A stretch of DNA of 64,000 nt from Brevibacterium renqingii (GTDB lineage: Bacteria > Actinomycetota > Actinomycetes > Actinomycetales > Brevibacteriaceae). The notes beneath the pieces are model-generated. The model was not told the DNA's origin, made no database searches, and saw only the letters and a program-made list of their open reading frames with translations. Positions 9,092-19,987 of the stretch are shown one piece after another (within the stretch, counting starts at the first letter, position 1; the number at the start of each line of letters is the position of its first letter). The stretch covers positions 81,180 through 145,179 of the forward strand of contig NZ_JADBHF010000011.1 of NCBI RefSeq assembly GCF_017808105.1. Reading direction: 5' to 3'. The translations under genes were made by a program, and so were the position numbers.

Positions 9092-9092
<1 letters not shown>
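7833..9092 (-). CDS. gcvT: Aminomethyltransferase (glycine cleavage T protein)
   Basis: Transfers the aminomethyl carbon from H protein to tetrahydrofolate, releasing ammonia and 5,10-methylene-THF. 419 residues, somewhat longer than the usual ~365 because of an Ala/Gly/Glu-rich stretch around residues 170-215. The conserved N-terminal [33 protein letters not shown] is split across the folate-binding start, and [12 protein letters not shown] is the central motif. Its ATG (9092) overlaps the gcvP stop by one base, so translation is coupled. Confidence 0.95.
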
Positions 9093-12025
<2,933 letters not shown>

Positions 12026-12089
12026 TTGCCGTCCTAGGGTCGGTGTCGCGCCCACCGATGGAGGACGCACTGATCACTGAGTGTCCTCC

Positions 12090-12255
12090 CCGATCTGTCG
12101 GGCCGCCGCCTCTCCCACGCCGGTGCGCGGCGGACGGGCGGTCCTTCAGATATGCCTGCAATCGGTGGTACTGGGCCTGAGAGTTTCCCGGGGAGGGAAT
12201 TGCACCTACGGCGCTGCCCGGTGTCTGTCCGGCAGCTCTCCCACGTCATGTCTTA
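12090..12255 (-). ncRNA. Glycine riboswitch
   Basis: The minus strand upstream of gcvP carries the aptamer hallmarks: GGGAGAGCTGCC (around 12231-12244), GCGCCGTAGGTGCAA, and the conserved CTCTCAGGCCCAGTACC (12167-12183). A second GTGGGAGAGGCGGCGG (about 12104-12119) begins like another aptamer, but no second CTCTCAGG block follows. This looks like a single aptamer with a ghost helix or platform rather than a full tandem. Glycine binding would switch on gcvP-gcvT-gcvH. Confidence 0.9.
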
Positions 12256-12715
12256 GCGGCGTATGAAGTTGTGCGCAGAACCGCGTGGAACTGCGCTTCC
12301 AATCCTAGTGAATGAAGTCACGCCCGACAAACCTCCTGATGCTCGCTTCAGCTCGCTCGCAAACGGTGGTCGCGGAAGCAGGGCTCGTCGGCCGCACCGC
12401 GGGTCGGCTCCGCAGGTGGGCGCAGGGGCAGCGCCGCAGCCGCTCAGGGGCACAACGCAGAGCTGTCACCCGCCGGGTCTCAAACGCAGTCCGGGCCTGC
12501 GCCTCACGCACGCCTGCTTTCTTCAGAACAGTGGTCGCAATCGGACAGAACAGTGGTCGCAATCGGATACTCTCCAACGAGAAAAGTATCCGATTGCGAC
12601 CACATCTTGATTCGCCAACCCGTTTCTCGGCCGGTGTGCGCCGCGGCCTTCAGCGGCGGGCTCAAGCGCAGCCTTCAGAGGCAACGCTCCTCCGAGGTGC
12701 GTTGTCTGCGTCAGC
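12256..12715. other. Intergenic region between the gcv leader and the SDR gene
   Basis: This 460-base stretch has no supported gene. Its main feature is the family B hairpin at 12553-12603 with a duplicated left arm at 12527-12545. The rest shows no structure I can support. Confidence 0.6.
12527..12603. repeat. Dispersed palindromic repeat, family B copy 2
   Basis: The stem GTGGTCGCAATCGGATACT (12553-12571) pairs with 12585-12603, 19 bp perfect, with loop CTCCAACGAGAAA. The left half is also directly repeated: AACAGTGGTCGCAATCGGA occurs at 12527-12545 and 12549-12567. It lies about 110 bases beyond the 3' end of the SDR gene. Confidence 0.8.
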
Positions 12716-13510
12716 TCAGGCGCTGCCGCCTGCGGTGATGACGCCGCCGTCGGCTGTGAGCACCTGCGCGGTGATCCAATCGGCGTCGGCCGACGCAAGA
12801 TAGGCCACGGCTCCGGCGATGTCCTCGGGGGTGCCGAGCCGCTTGACCGGATAGGCCGCAGCGACCTCGTCCTCGCGCCCTTCGTAGAGGGCGGTCGCGA
12901 AGTTCGTCTTGACGACGGCCGGCGCAACGGCGTTGACGCGGATGTCCGGACCGAGCTCGACGGCCAGGGACTTGGTCAGATGGGAGACTGCGGCCTTCGA
13001 GATGCCGTAGAAGCTGATGCCGGGGCTCGGCCGCTCGCCGGCCACCGAGGAGATGCTCACGACCCGCCCCTTGTTCTCCCTGAACTTCAGGCCCTCGTGG
13101 TGAGCGGCGCCCTGGATCCAGGCGAGTGTGCCGAGGACATTGACGTCGAGGATCTTCCGTGCGGCATCGAGATCGATGTCGATGAGCGGACCGTAGACCG
13201 GATTGATCCCGACATTCGTGACGAGCACGTCGAGGCGACCGAACTTCTCCGCGATCGTGTCGAAGACCTCCGCCCGGTGCGCCGGATCGTCGGACTTGCC
13301 GGCGATGCCGAGTGCGGTGCCGTCCGGGAACTTCGCGACCGCCTCGTCGAGCGCCTCGGGTTTGCGGGCGGTGAGGATCACGGTGGCGCCCTCGGCATTG
13401 AGCCGCTGGGCGATGCCGAGACCGATGCCGCGGCTGGAGCCGGTGACGAGGGCGACCTGGCCTTCGAATCGGCAGCCGGACTGCGGGGTGGTTGCGGTGC
13501 TCTCTGACAT
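12716..13510 (-). CDS. SDR-family oxidoreductase
   Basis: Short-chain dehydrogenase/reductase of 264 residues. The NAD(P) motif is VTGSSRGIGLGIA, and the catalytic triad elements are SISSVAGE and YGISK. The usual NNAG motif reads TNVG, a small deviation. It most resembles FabG/3-oxoacyl reductase-like members, but the substrate cannot be read from sequence. ATG 13510 is placed at MSESTATTPQSGCRFEGQVALVTG. It is divergent from the DUF1990 gene, with a TetR-type inverted repeat between them at 13557-13571. Confidence 0.9.
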   Translation of the reverse strand: MSESTATTPQSGCRFEGQVALVTGSSRGIGLGIAQRLNAEGATVILTARKPEALDEAVAKFPDGTALGIAGKSDDPAHRAEVFDTIAEKFGRLDVLVTNVGINPVYGPLIDIDLDAARKILDVNVLGTLAWIQGAAHHEGLKFRENKGRVVSISSVAGERPSPGISFYGISKAAVSHLTKSLAVELGPDIRVNAVAPAVVKTNFATALYEGREDEVAAAYPVKRLGTPEDIAGAVAYLASADADWITAQVLTADGGVITAGGSA

Positions 13511-13555
13511 GGGTGAACTCCAGTGTTCGGTCGGCGGGCGAATGCGATGATGCAT

Positions 13556-13572
13556 GAAGCGAGCGTTCGTTC
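13556..13572. promoter_or_regulatory. Possible TetR-type operator
   Basis: GAAGCGAGCGTTCGTTC is an imperfect palindrome of the kind bound by TetR regulators of acyl-CoA genes. It sits in the 112-base divergent spacer between the SDR gene (-) and the DUF1990 gene (+). No TetR gene is present in the window, so any regulator acts from elsewhere. Confidence 0.4.
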
Positions 13573-13622
13573 AGCAATCTGCTCCCATCGTAGGCACGAC
13601 CATCAGGGAAGACAAGGAGAGA

Positions 13623-14183
13623 ATGGGGATCATGAACCAGCTTGAGCACCACCTCGACCTCGGTCCGGCTCACCTGTTCCCGCTCGCTCGCGAAGCGGTT
13701 CTCACCTGGGCGCTGCAGGAGAGTGCGGGAGTGAGCGTGCGGCCGGCCCGCCGTGTGCACAGCGGTCAGGTCATCGATCTCAGGCTCAATCCTCTCTGGC
13801 CCGCCTCGCCGAGGCGGCTCCACGGTCGCGATCTGACCGTGCCGGTCGGGTCGTGCGTCGTCGTCCGAGTCATCGACGAAGCGGATCGGGCCGGGTTCAC
13901 CTATCGCACTCTGCCGGGCCACGTGGAGACGGGAGAGGAGACCTTCCTCGTGATGGTCGGGCCGGACGGCCGCCTCGGCGTATCCATCACTGCCGAGTCG
14001 GTGCCCGGGCATCCGCTGCTCAAAGCAGCCGGGCCTGTGGCGGTGATGGGGCAGTCGATGATGGCGCGGCGGTACGCCGAAGGACTGCGAGGACTCCTCA
14101 CCGCGAGCGCTTCCCGCCCTGTCCCTCCTGTGAGCGAGGCTCCATCAATATCGGTTCGCGCAACAATTGCTTCTCTTTATTGA
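13623..14183 (+). CDS. DUF1990-like protein
   Basis: About 186 residues. The core DLRLNPLWPASPRRLHGRDLTVPVGSC..GFTYRTLPGHVETGEETFLV matches what I recall of the DUF1990 family (split here for length), small cytoplasmic proteins of unknown activity common in actinobacteria. ATG 13623 follows AAGGAG at short spacing, and ATG 13632 (MNQLEHHLD) is an alternative. The last ~25 residues are AT-rich and unlike the family, so the native C-terminus may have been altered. It is convergent with nothing, and the next plus-strand unit starts 110 bases later. Confidence 0.7.
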   Translation: MGIMNQLEHHLDLGPAHLFPLAREAVLTWALQESAGVSVRPARRVHSGQVIDLRLNPLWPASPRRLHGRDLTVPVGSCVVVRVIDEADRAGFTYRTLPGHVETGEETFLVMVGPDGRLGVSITAESVPGHPLLKAAGPVAVMGQSMMARRYAEGLRGLLTASASRPVPPVSEAPSISVRATIASLY

Positions 14184-14295
14184 TTCCGCTGGTATATTGT
14201 GTTCTCAACCACGCACTCGCATCCGCAGCGCAGCATAGTCGACACCCACTGAGTCCGACCGCGCGCGGGCCGACCACCAAGAGGATCCTTCAACG

Positions 14296-14475
14296 ATGAC
14301 CGATGTCTCCGCACCGACCTCCGTCGGTGACAACCGCGAGAGCACCGACCAGGAGGCTTCTCCCCCGATCGATGACTTCCTGCCGCGTTCGGGCAGCGGC
14401 CCTCTCTCCGGCCAGACCGTCGTCGACTCCGACCGGGTCCGCGCCTGGCTCCGGCTGAACTCCACCCGCCCATAA
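14296..14475 (+). CDS. Small protein upstream of the acyl-CoA dehydrogenase
   Basis: A 59-residue frame from ATG 14296 to TAA 14473-14475, with an AGAGGA-like ribosome site. It is Ser/Pro/Asp-rich (ASPPIDDFLPRSGSGPLSG) and ends VRAWLRLNSTRP. It stops 10 bases before the acyl-CoA dehydrogenase start, so it would be co-transcribed and possibly translationally coupled. I recognise no family. It could be a remnant N-terminus of a larger enzyme. Confidence 0.5.
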   Translation: MTDVSAPTSVGDNRESTDQEASPPIDDFLPRSGSGPLSGQTVVDSDRVRAWLRLNSTRP

Positions 14476-14485
14476 GAGAGGAACC

Positions 14486-15649
14486 ATGGACACCACAGAG
14501 CTCGATGACATCCTGGCCGCCGTCCGCGAATTCGTCCGCGAGAAGGTCGTGCCGCTCGAAACCCGAATCGAGGACGAGGACGCCATTCCCGAAGACATCA
14601 TCACGGAATCCGCCGAGATGGGTCTCTTCGGGTGGGCACTGCCCGAGGAGCACGGCGGCCTGGGGCTCAACGCCGAGCAGGACGCGCTGCTGGCCATGGA
14701 GCTCGGCTACACGACACCGTCCTTCCGCTCCCTGTTCGGCACGAACAACGGCATCGCCGGACAGGTGCTCGTCAACTACGGCACGGATGAGCAGAAATCC
14801 GAATGGCTGCCCCGTCTGGCCTCCGGAGACGTCGTCGCCTCCTTCGCCCTGACCGAGTCCGAAGCCGGCTCCGACCCCTCGGGGCTGCGAACGAAGGCCG
14901 CCCGCGACGGCGATGACTACATCATCAACGGCAGCAAGCGCTTCATCACCAATGCCGAGGCCTCCGATGTGCTCATCGTCTTCGCCCGCACCGATCCCGA
15001 TGCCACCGGCTCGAAGGGCATCTCGGTGTTCCTCGTGCCCACGAAGTCCGAGGGAGTGACCGTCGGCCCCCACGACCACAAGATGGGCCAGGCCGGAGCC
15101 TGGACCTCGGAGATCTTCTTCGACGACGTCCGCGTCCCGTCCGCCAACCTCATCGGCGGCGAGGAGGAGAAGGGCTTCTATGCAGCCATGGCCTCGCTGA
15201 ACAAGGGCCGACTGCACATCGCCGCGATCTGCGTGGGCCAGTCCATCCGCATCCTCGACGAATCCGTCCGCTTCGCCGCCGAGGCGAAACAGGGCGGCGA
15301 GCCGATCGCGCGGTTCCAGCTCGTCCAGGCGATGCTCGCCGACATCTACACCGACACCGCCGCCGCGAAGTCCCTCGTGCTCTCGGCCGCACAACGCTGG
15401 GACGAAGGGACCGATCGCAAACTCGGCCCCTCCTCGGCGAAGCTCTTCGCCTCCGAAGCACTCGCCCGCATCGCCGACAAGGGAGTGCAGATCCAGGGCG
15501 GAATGGGCTACATGCGCGAATCCGCGGTCGAGCGCTTCTACCGCCATGCCCGACTGTTCCGGATCTACGAGGGCACCTCGGAGGTCCAGCGCGTCGTCGT
15601 CGCCCGGCAGCTGCTGGGTGGCGCACACAAGCCCCAGTTCAACCTCTGA
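14486..15649 (+). CDS. Acyl-CoA dehydrogenase
   Basis: FAD-dependent alpha,beta-dehydrogenation of an acyl-CoA with ETF as electron acceptor. Length is 387 residues. [19 protein letters not shown] is the FAD/substrate signature. The catalytic base should be E362 in [11 protein letters not shown], the position used by short/medium-chain enzymes. Start ATG 14486 follows GAGAGGAACC. The SDR gene 43 bases downstream would supply a hydroxyacyl-CoA-type reductase/dehydrogenase, so this looks like a two-step beta-oxidation or branched-chain operon. Chain length is unknown. Confidence 0.92.
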   Translation: MDTTELDDILAAVREFVREKVVPLETRIEDEDAIPEDIITESAEMGLFGWALPEEHGGLGLNAEQDALLAMELGYTTPSFRSLFGTNNGIAGQVLVNYGTDEQKSEWLPRLASGDVVASFALTESEAGSDPSGLRTKAARDGDDYIINGSKRFITNAEASDVLIVFARTDPDATGSKGISVFLVPTKSEGVTVGPHDHKMGQAGAWTSEIFFDDVRVPSANLIGGEEEKGFYAAMASLNKGRLHIAAICVGQSIRILDESVRFAAEAKQGGEPIARFQLVQAMLADIYTDTAAAKSLVLSAAQRWDEGTDRKLGPSSAKLFASEALARIADKGVQIQGGMGYMRESAVERFYRHARLFRIYEGTSEVQRVVVARQLLGGAHKPQFNL

Positions 15650-15692
15650 CACCGACACGTACACTGGCACCGACTTCACGGAAGGACTCTCC

Positions 15693-16496
15693 ATGACCGA
15701 CACCTCCACCCCTGCACCCGGCATCACCGCCACCGGCGGAGTCACAGCGATCCCCGGCCTGCTCAGCGGCAAGGTCGCCGTCGTCACCGGCGGCGCCCAG
15801 GGCCTCGGCCTGTCTATGGCCCGCAGCCTCGTCGACTCCGGGGCCAAGGTCGTCATCGGGGATATGAACGAGAACAGCCTCGCCTCCGCTGTCGAAGAGC
15901 TCGGCGGGGCCGAGTCCGCGGCCGGTGTCGTGTGCAATGTGTCCTCGCTGGAGAACGTCGAGAAGCTCGCCGAAGCCGCCACACGCACGTTCGGCGGTGT
16001 CGACATCTGGATCAACAACGCCGGCATCACGCGCGACGCGACGATCCGGAAGATGACCGAGCAGCAGTTCGACGACGTCATTTCCGTCCACCTGCGCGGG
16101 ACCTGGAACGGCCTCAAGGTCGCCACCGGCCTCATGCGCGAGCAGGACCGCGGCGGTGCGATCGTCAACGTGTCCTCGATCAGCGGCAAGGTCGGCATGC
16201 TCGGCCAGTCGAACTACTCCGCAGCGAAGGCCGGCATCGTCGGCATGACGAAGGCCGTGGCCAAGGAGGTCGCGTTCAAGAACATCCGCATCAATGCGAT
16301 CCAGCCCGGCTTCATCAACACCGCGATGACCGCGGCCATGCCGCAGCACGTCATCGATTCGAAGCTCGCCGAGATCCCGCTCGGTCGTCCGGGAGAGCCC
16401 GAGGAGGTCGCCTCGGTGGTCCTCTTCCTCGCCTCCGGCCTGTCGAGCTACCTCACCGGCACCGTCACCGAGATCTCCGGCGGCCGCCACATCTGA
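15693..16496 (+). CDS. SDR-family oxidoreductase (FabG/3-hydroxyacyl-CoA type)
   Basis: 267 residues. [12 protein letters not shown] binds NAD(P), NNAGITRD is intact, and the active site is NVSSISG plus [23 protein letters not shown] and the terminal ISGG are typical of FabG-like enzymes. It is preceded by GGAAGGA and lies 43 bases after the acyl-CoA dehydrogenase. A ~20-residue N-terminal extension ([15 protein letters not shown]) precedes the Rossmann fold. Best guess is a 3-hydroxyacyl-CoA dehydrogenase partner of the upstream gene. Confidence 0.9.
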   Translation: MTDTSTPAPGITATGGVTAIPGLLSGKVAVVTGGAQGLGLSMARSLVDSGAKVVIGDMNENSLASAVEELGGAESAAGVVCNVSSLENVEKLAEAATRTFGGVDIWINNAGITRDATIRKMTEQQFDDVISVHLRGTWNGLKVATGLMREQDRGGAIVNVSSISGKVGMLGQSNYSAAKAGIVGMTKAVAKEVAFKNIRINAIQPGFINTAMTAAMPQHVIDSKLAEIPLGRPGEPEEVASVVLFLASGLSSYLTGTVTEISGGRHI

Positions 16497-16621
16497 TCAC
16501 CTCTCCGCTCGCCGAGGCGGCCCTCCCTGCATCGCCGTCGCCGCTCCCCACCCGCTGAGTGGGGTGGAGCGCGAGATCGGCGGGCTTCGCGTCCCCGTGG
16601 GGGCGCGGTCCGGACGGGAGG

Positions 16622-18589
16622 TCAGGCGCGGTGCTTGATCTCACCGCCGACGACGGTCATGCCGACGCGGGTGTCTCGGATCGCCTCGGCGTGGGCGAAG
16701 AGAGCCTCCTCGCTCGTGTAGCCGAGCAGGCCGCCGGCAGCTCTATGGGCCTCTTCGAAGAGGCCGCTCGTCCCGTGCGCAGGCGTTTCCGGGTTCAGCC
16801 CTTCGGCGACGCATGGGTCCGTGTCGACGACGATGAAGTCGGCGTCCATTCCCGCGGCCAGATATCCGCGGCGGTCCTCGAGCCCGGCGGCGAATGCGGG
16901 GCCCTGCGTGTGCAGGCGGATCGCCTCGACAGCCGAGAGCCGACGTTCGGGCTGGAAGCTCGTGCCCGCATCACCCGAGATATCGGCCCTGGTCATCGCC
17001 GCATAGATCGCTGCGAAGGGGTTCGCGGGCTCGACAGGGCCATCGGAGCCGAAGACGACCTGCGCGCCGGCCGAGAGCAGGTCCGGCCAGGCGTAGGCGG
17101 CCAGGCCTGCGGATTCGTCGACGAGGTGGAGCAGATGCAGATCGGAGATGCAGTGCCGCGGCTGCATCGAGGCGATGACGTCGAGTTCGGCGAACCGGGC
17201 GAGGTCCTCGGGCCGGATGAACTGAGCATGTTCGACCCGGTGACGCAGAGGCCGACCGAACCTCTCCTCGGCCTCCCGCGTGGTCTCGCGCAGGCGTTCG
17301 AAGACATTGAGCACATGGTGGTTGGCCTGGTCGCCGATGGCGTGGATCGACACTGAGATGCCCGCCTCGGTGGCCCGCTCGGCGTTTTCGAACAGATCGT
17401 CTTCGGACATCTGCGCAATGCCGTAGTTGGCCTGGGGAGCGTCACTGCCGACCATCTCCTCGAGTATCGTGCCGGGATACGTGTGCGTGCCGTGCTCGAG
17501 CGCTTCGGTTCCGGTCCTGGGTGCTGCGCCGCTGAGGTCGGTTCCGTCCGCGGTCACCGCACCGGAATCGCCCAGAGTCTCGGACGCCTCAGGTGCGGGG
17601 AACGGCGAGGACATGTGGCTCGTGTGCGAGCCCAGCGCCCCGTCGGAGAAGAGCTTGAGTCCGCCTCGCTGCAGCCAGTCATCGCCGTCTCCGGTGTGCC
17701 AACCGGTCTCGATCGCCCACGGGACCTCATTGCCGCGCAAGTGCTGTGTCACCCGGATATGCTGCCGGTCGGCTTCCCGCAGATCATTCCAGCCCAGCGT
17801 CGAGGAGATGCCGTCGAAGTCGTGGAAGCCGGTCAGTCCCTGGGACAGGAAGAGCTTCTGCGTGCGATCGAGTCGTTCGACCTGTTCCTCGCGCGTGGGC
17901 TCGGGAATGAACCTGGCCACCAAGTCGGTCGCGTCCTCCCGGACGAGTCCGGTCAGCTCACCGTCCTCGTCGCGGACGAACTCCCCGCCCCAGGGGTCGG
18001 CCGTGAGCGCGTCGATTCCGGCGATCTCGAGGGCATGGCCGTTGGCCCAGAGTGTGTGGAGGTCGAGTGACCACATCGCCACCGGATGGTCGGGCACCGC
18101 CTGGTCGAGCAGTTCCCGGTCCGGGTAGCGAGGGTCATCCCACTTGTTGAGGTCCCATCCGGAACCGACGACCCACTCCCCCACCGGCAGCGTCCGGGCA
18201 CGTTCGCGGATCGCTTCGACCGCCTCGGCCAGTGTTCGCGTCTGCGACAGATCGAGCTCCTCGATCGAATTCGCATAGGCGATCGAGTGCATGTGCCCGT
18301 CGACGAAGCCCGGCAGGATCACCTGTCCGCCGCAGTCGATCTCCTCGATCTCGAGCCCGGGGATGACGGTGGTCGCCCCGACCCCGCCCGCCGAGGCGAG
18401 CGCCGCCGTGGTCGATGATTCCGCGGCTGCGATGTCGAGAAGTTCGGCCCTGGTGCCGACGGCCGCGATCGTCTCGCCGTCGACGAGGATCGCGTCCGGA
18501 GGCGGTGTTGCAGTGTCGAGGAATCCGGGGGTGTCCGAGTCGGCCGAGGGCGCGAACGTGCGCACGATGGCGTTGGAGAACAGACGCAT
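16622..18589 (-). CDS. YtcJ-like metal-dependent amidohydrolase
   Basis: Amidohydrolase superfamily protein, 655 residues from ATG 18589. H99-x-H101 in PGFVDGHMHS and the later HAIGD and HRVEHAQ segments are metal-ligand motifs. FFSDGALGSHTSHMSSPF is typical of YtcJ/amidohydrolase_3. A short insertion around LSGAAPRTGTEALEHGTHTYPG is Gly/Thr-rich. The substrate is unknown. Longer in-frame starts lie upstream, but MRLFSNAIVRTF fits family N-termini. It is divergent from the membrane-protein gene at 18705. Confidence 0.88.
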   Translation of the reverse strand: MRLFSNAIVRTFAPSADSDTPGFLDTATPPPDAILVDGETIAAVGTRAELLDIAAAESSTTAALASAGGVGATTVIPGLEIEEIDCGGQVILPGFVDGHMHSIAYANSIEELDLSQTRTLAEAVEAIRERARTLPVGEWVVGSGWDLNKWDDPRYPDRELLDQAVPDHPVAMWSLDLHTLWANGHALEIAGIDALTADPWGGEFVRDEDGELTGLVREDATDLVARFIPEPTREEQVERLDRTQKLFLSQGLTGFHDFDGISSTLGWNDLREADRQHIRVTQHLRGNEVPWAIETGWHTGDGDDWLQRGGLKLFSDGALGSHTSHMSSPFPAPEASETLGDSGAVTADGTDLSGAAPRTGTEALEHGTHTYPGTILEEMVGSDAPQANYGIAQMSEDDLFENAERATEAGISVSIHAIGDQANHHVLNVFERLRETTREAEERFGRPLRHRVEHAQFIRPEDLARFAELDVIASMQPRHCISDLHLLHLVDESAGLAAYAWPDLLSAGAQVVFGSDGPVEPANPFAAIYAAMTRADISGDAGTSFQPERRLSAVEAIRLHTQGPAFAAGLEDRRGYLAAGMDADFIVVDTDPCVAEGLNPETPAHGTSGLFEEAHRAAGGLLGYTSEEALFAHAEAIRDTRVGMTVVGGEIKHRA

Positions 18590-18704
18590 GGGCACCAGTC
18601 TAGAACGGGCGGTCACCGGCCAGGCCGACCCCTCGGCCCCGGGTGCGGCGGGAGGCTGCTCTGCGCTTCGAACACCCTCTTCTACGGGGAGTAGAATCGG
18701 CTCC

Positions 18705-19178
18705 ATGACACACTTCTTCAGCACGAACGACTCGCGTCTGGCGGCGGGTGCGCGCCTCATCCTGCCTGCGATCTGGCTCGGGCTCATCATCGGCATCTCG
18801 CTCATCGAGGCCCCGCTGAAGTTCACCGCTCCGGGCATCACGATTCCATTGGGCCTGGGCATCGGCCGCCTCGTCTTCGGGGTGATGAACTGGGTGGAGC
18901 TCGTGATCGGCGTGCTCCTGCTGTGGGCGATGCTCAAGTCCGGTGTCGACCGCGCCTACCGTGGGGTGGCCAGCGGGCTCATCGCCGTGCTCATCATCAA
19001 GGTCGTCGTCATCCGCCCGCTGCTCAACCGGCGCACCGACGCCGTGCTCGCCGGCGTCGATGACGGCGGTTCGGCGCTGCACCTGTTCTACATCGCCGCG
19101 GACGGGCTGCTCATCCTCGGACTGGTCGCCGCACTCGTCCTCGCCGTCCGCCGCTGGGTGACGATCCGCCCTCAGTAG
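18705..19178 (+). CDS. Small integral membrane protein (four TM)
   Basis: 157 residues with about four hydrophobic helices (near residues 13-33, 45-75, 83-102 and 125-147). A charged loop LLNRRTDAVLAGVDDGGSALHLFYIAADG precedes the last helix. I do not recognise a named function; it resembles DUF4149-like small membrane proteins in layout. Its TAG stop lies inside the 29-bp direct repeat that bounds the 19.2-25.3 kb block, so the ancestral gene probably ended head-to-head with the siderophore ATPase gene. Confidence 0.75.
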   Translation: MTHFFSTNDSRLAAGARLILPAIWLGLIIGISLIEAPLKFTAPGITIPLGLGIGRLVFGVMNWVELVIGVLLLWAMLKSGVDRAYRGVASGLIAVLIIKVVVIRPLLNRRTDAVLAGVDDGGSALHLFYIAADGLLILGLVAALVLAVRRWVTIRPQ

Positions 19179-19199
19179 TACACGGCCAGACGACCGCGG
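19171..19199. repeat. 29-bp direct repeat, left copy (island boundary)
   Basis: Identical over all 29 bases to 25256-25284. It starts CTCAGTAGTACACGGCC and ends AGACGACCGCGG. Read on the minus strand it is the last nine codons and stop of the siderophore ATPase gene, so a fragment of that gene's 3' end is duplicated 6.1 kb away. The flanking bases differ on both sides. Confidence 0.9.
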
Positions 19200-19218
19200 C
19201 TGAGTGATGTGAGCCGAA

Positions 19219-19308
19219 ATCGTCATCACGTTTCGTCCCCGGGTTAGTCACGTTTCGGACTGGTCATCTGGATTTGTCCTGATGACCTGTTCAGAACGTG
19301 ATGACGAT
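19219..19308. repeat. Inverted repeat inside the left island end
   Basis: ATCGTCATCACGTT (19219-19232) and its exact complement (19295-19308) are 62 bases apart. A smaller GGTCATC/GATGACC pair (19262-19268, 19281-19287) sits inside. It lies between the 29-bp repeat and the ABC pseudogene. It could be a terminator for the minus-strand remnant or an end structure of a mobile unit. Confidence 0.6.
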
Positions 19309-19354
19309 ACTGGACCCGGCGGGACCCAGCCGGCTGAGAGCACGACGGCCGCGA

Positions 19355-19670
19355 TCAGAGCGTGACGAAAGAATACCCCACGTCGGTGGCGGCGACGAGG
19401 TCTCGGTCGTGGGTCGCCCAGACGATCGTCTTCCCCGCTTCGGCGAGGTCGTTGACCAGCCAGGCGATCCGTGCGGCATTCGACGAGTCGAGCGCGGCCG
19501 TCGGCTCGTCGCACACGATGGTGTCGATGCCGCTGGCCAGCGCACGGGCGATGCACACGCGCGCCGCCTGACGCGCCTTGAAGAACAGTCACCGTCCCCG
19601 CGGGGACGTCCGCGTCGACCGGTCCCACGCGTGTGGAACCATAGTCGATCACCAAGTCTGTCAGCCTCAT
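19355..19670 (-). pseudogene. Internally deleted ABC-transporter ATPase (DppF/NikE type)
   Basis: The reading starts normally at ATG 19670 (RLTDLVIDYGSTRVGPVDADVPAGTVTVL is split into the first strands of an ATPase). It then jumps, with a frame change, to ARVCIARALASGIDTIVCDE, PTAALDSS and WATHDRDLVA. The Walker A loop and most of the helical/signature region, roughly 100 residues, are missing, while Walker B and the H-loop remain. The protein cannot bind ATP. It overlaps the preceding remnant by ATGA, as dppD-dppF pairs do. Confidence 0.85.
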
Positions 19671-19987
19671 TCCGACCGCCCCCCATCGACCGCGCCCTCT
19701 CCGAGGCGGCGCAGCTCGTCCCCGTCCCTAAACGTCCAGGGCTTCGGTCGAGACCCGTCGGCCAGCGGCAGCGGATGCGCACCGGCGGCAGGTGCGGCCG
19801 GGGCCAACGCCTGAGCATAGGCATTCGCGGCGCGACCGGCGAAGAAGTCATCGACCGAGCAGATCTCGACGATATGTCCGTTGAAGACCACGGCCACTCG
19901 ATCGCTGGGACGGGCATTGCGCTGCAGACCCGAAAGATCGTGAGTGACCGCGAGCACGGCGCTCACCGCAGCAGCACTTCCCCTCAT
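19667..19987 (-). pseudogene. C-terminal remnant of a DppD/NikD-type ABC ATPase
   Basis: Only the end of an ATPase is present: VLAVTHDLSGLQ (H-loop), DRVAVVFNGHIVEICSVDDFF and the AYAQAL tail typical of dipeptide/nickel transporter ATPases. Everything before the switch region is gone. It now begins where the AbiEi/DUF559-type gene ends. Together with the next gene it shows that a peptide or metal ABC operon once lay here. Confidence 0.8.

Noticed and set aside
14160..14220. Strong sigma-70-type promoter (TTGATT/TATATT) before the 59-residue gene
   Set aside because: The two boxes are only 7 bases apart; with TTGCTT the spacing is 20. Neither is convincing.
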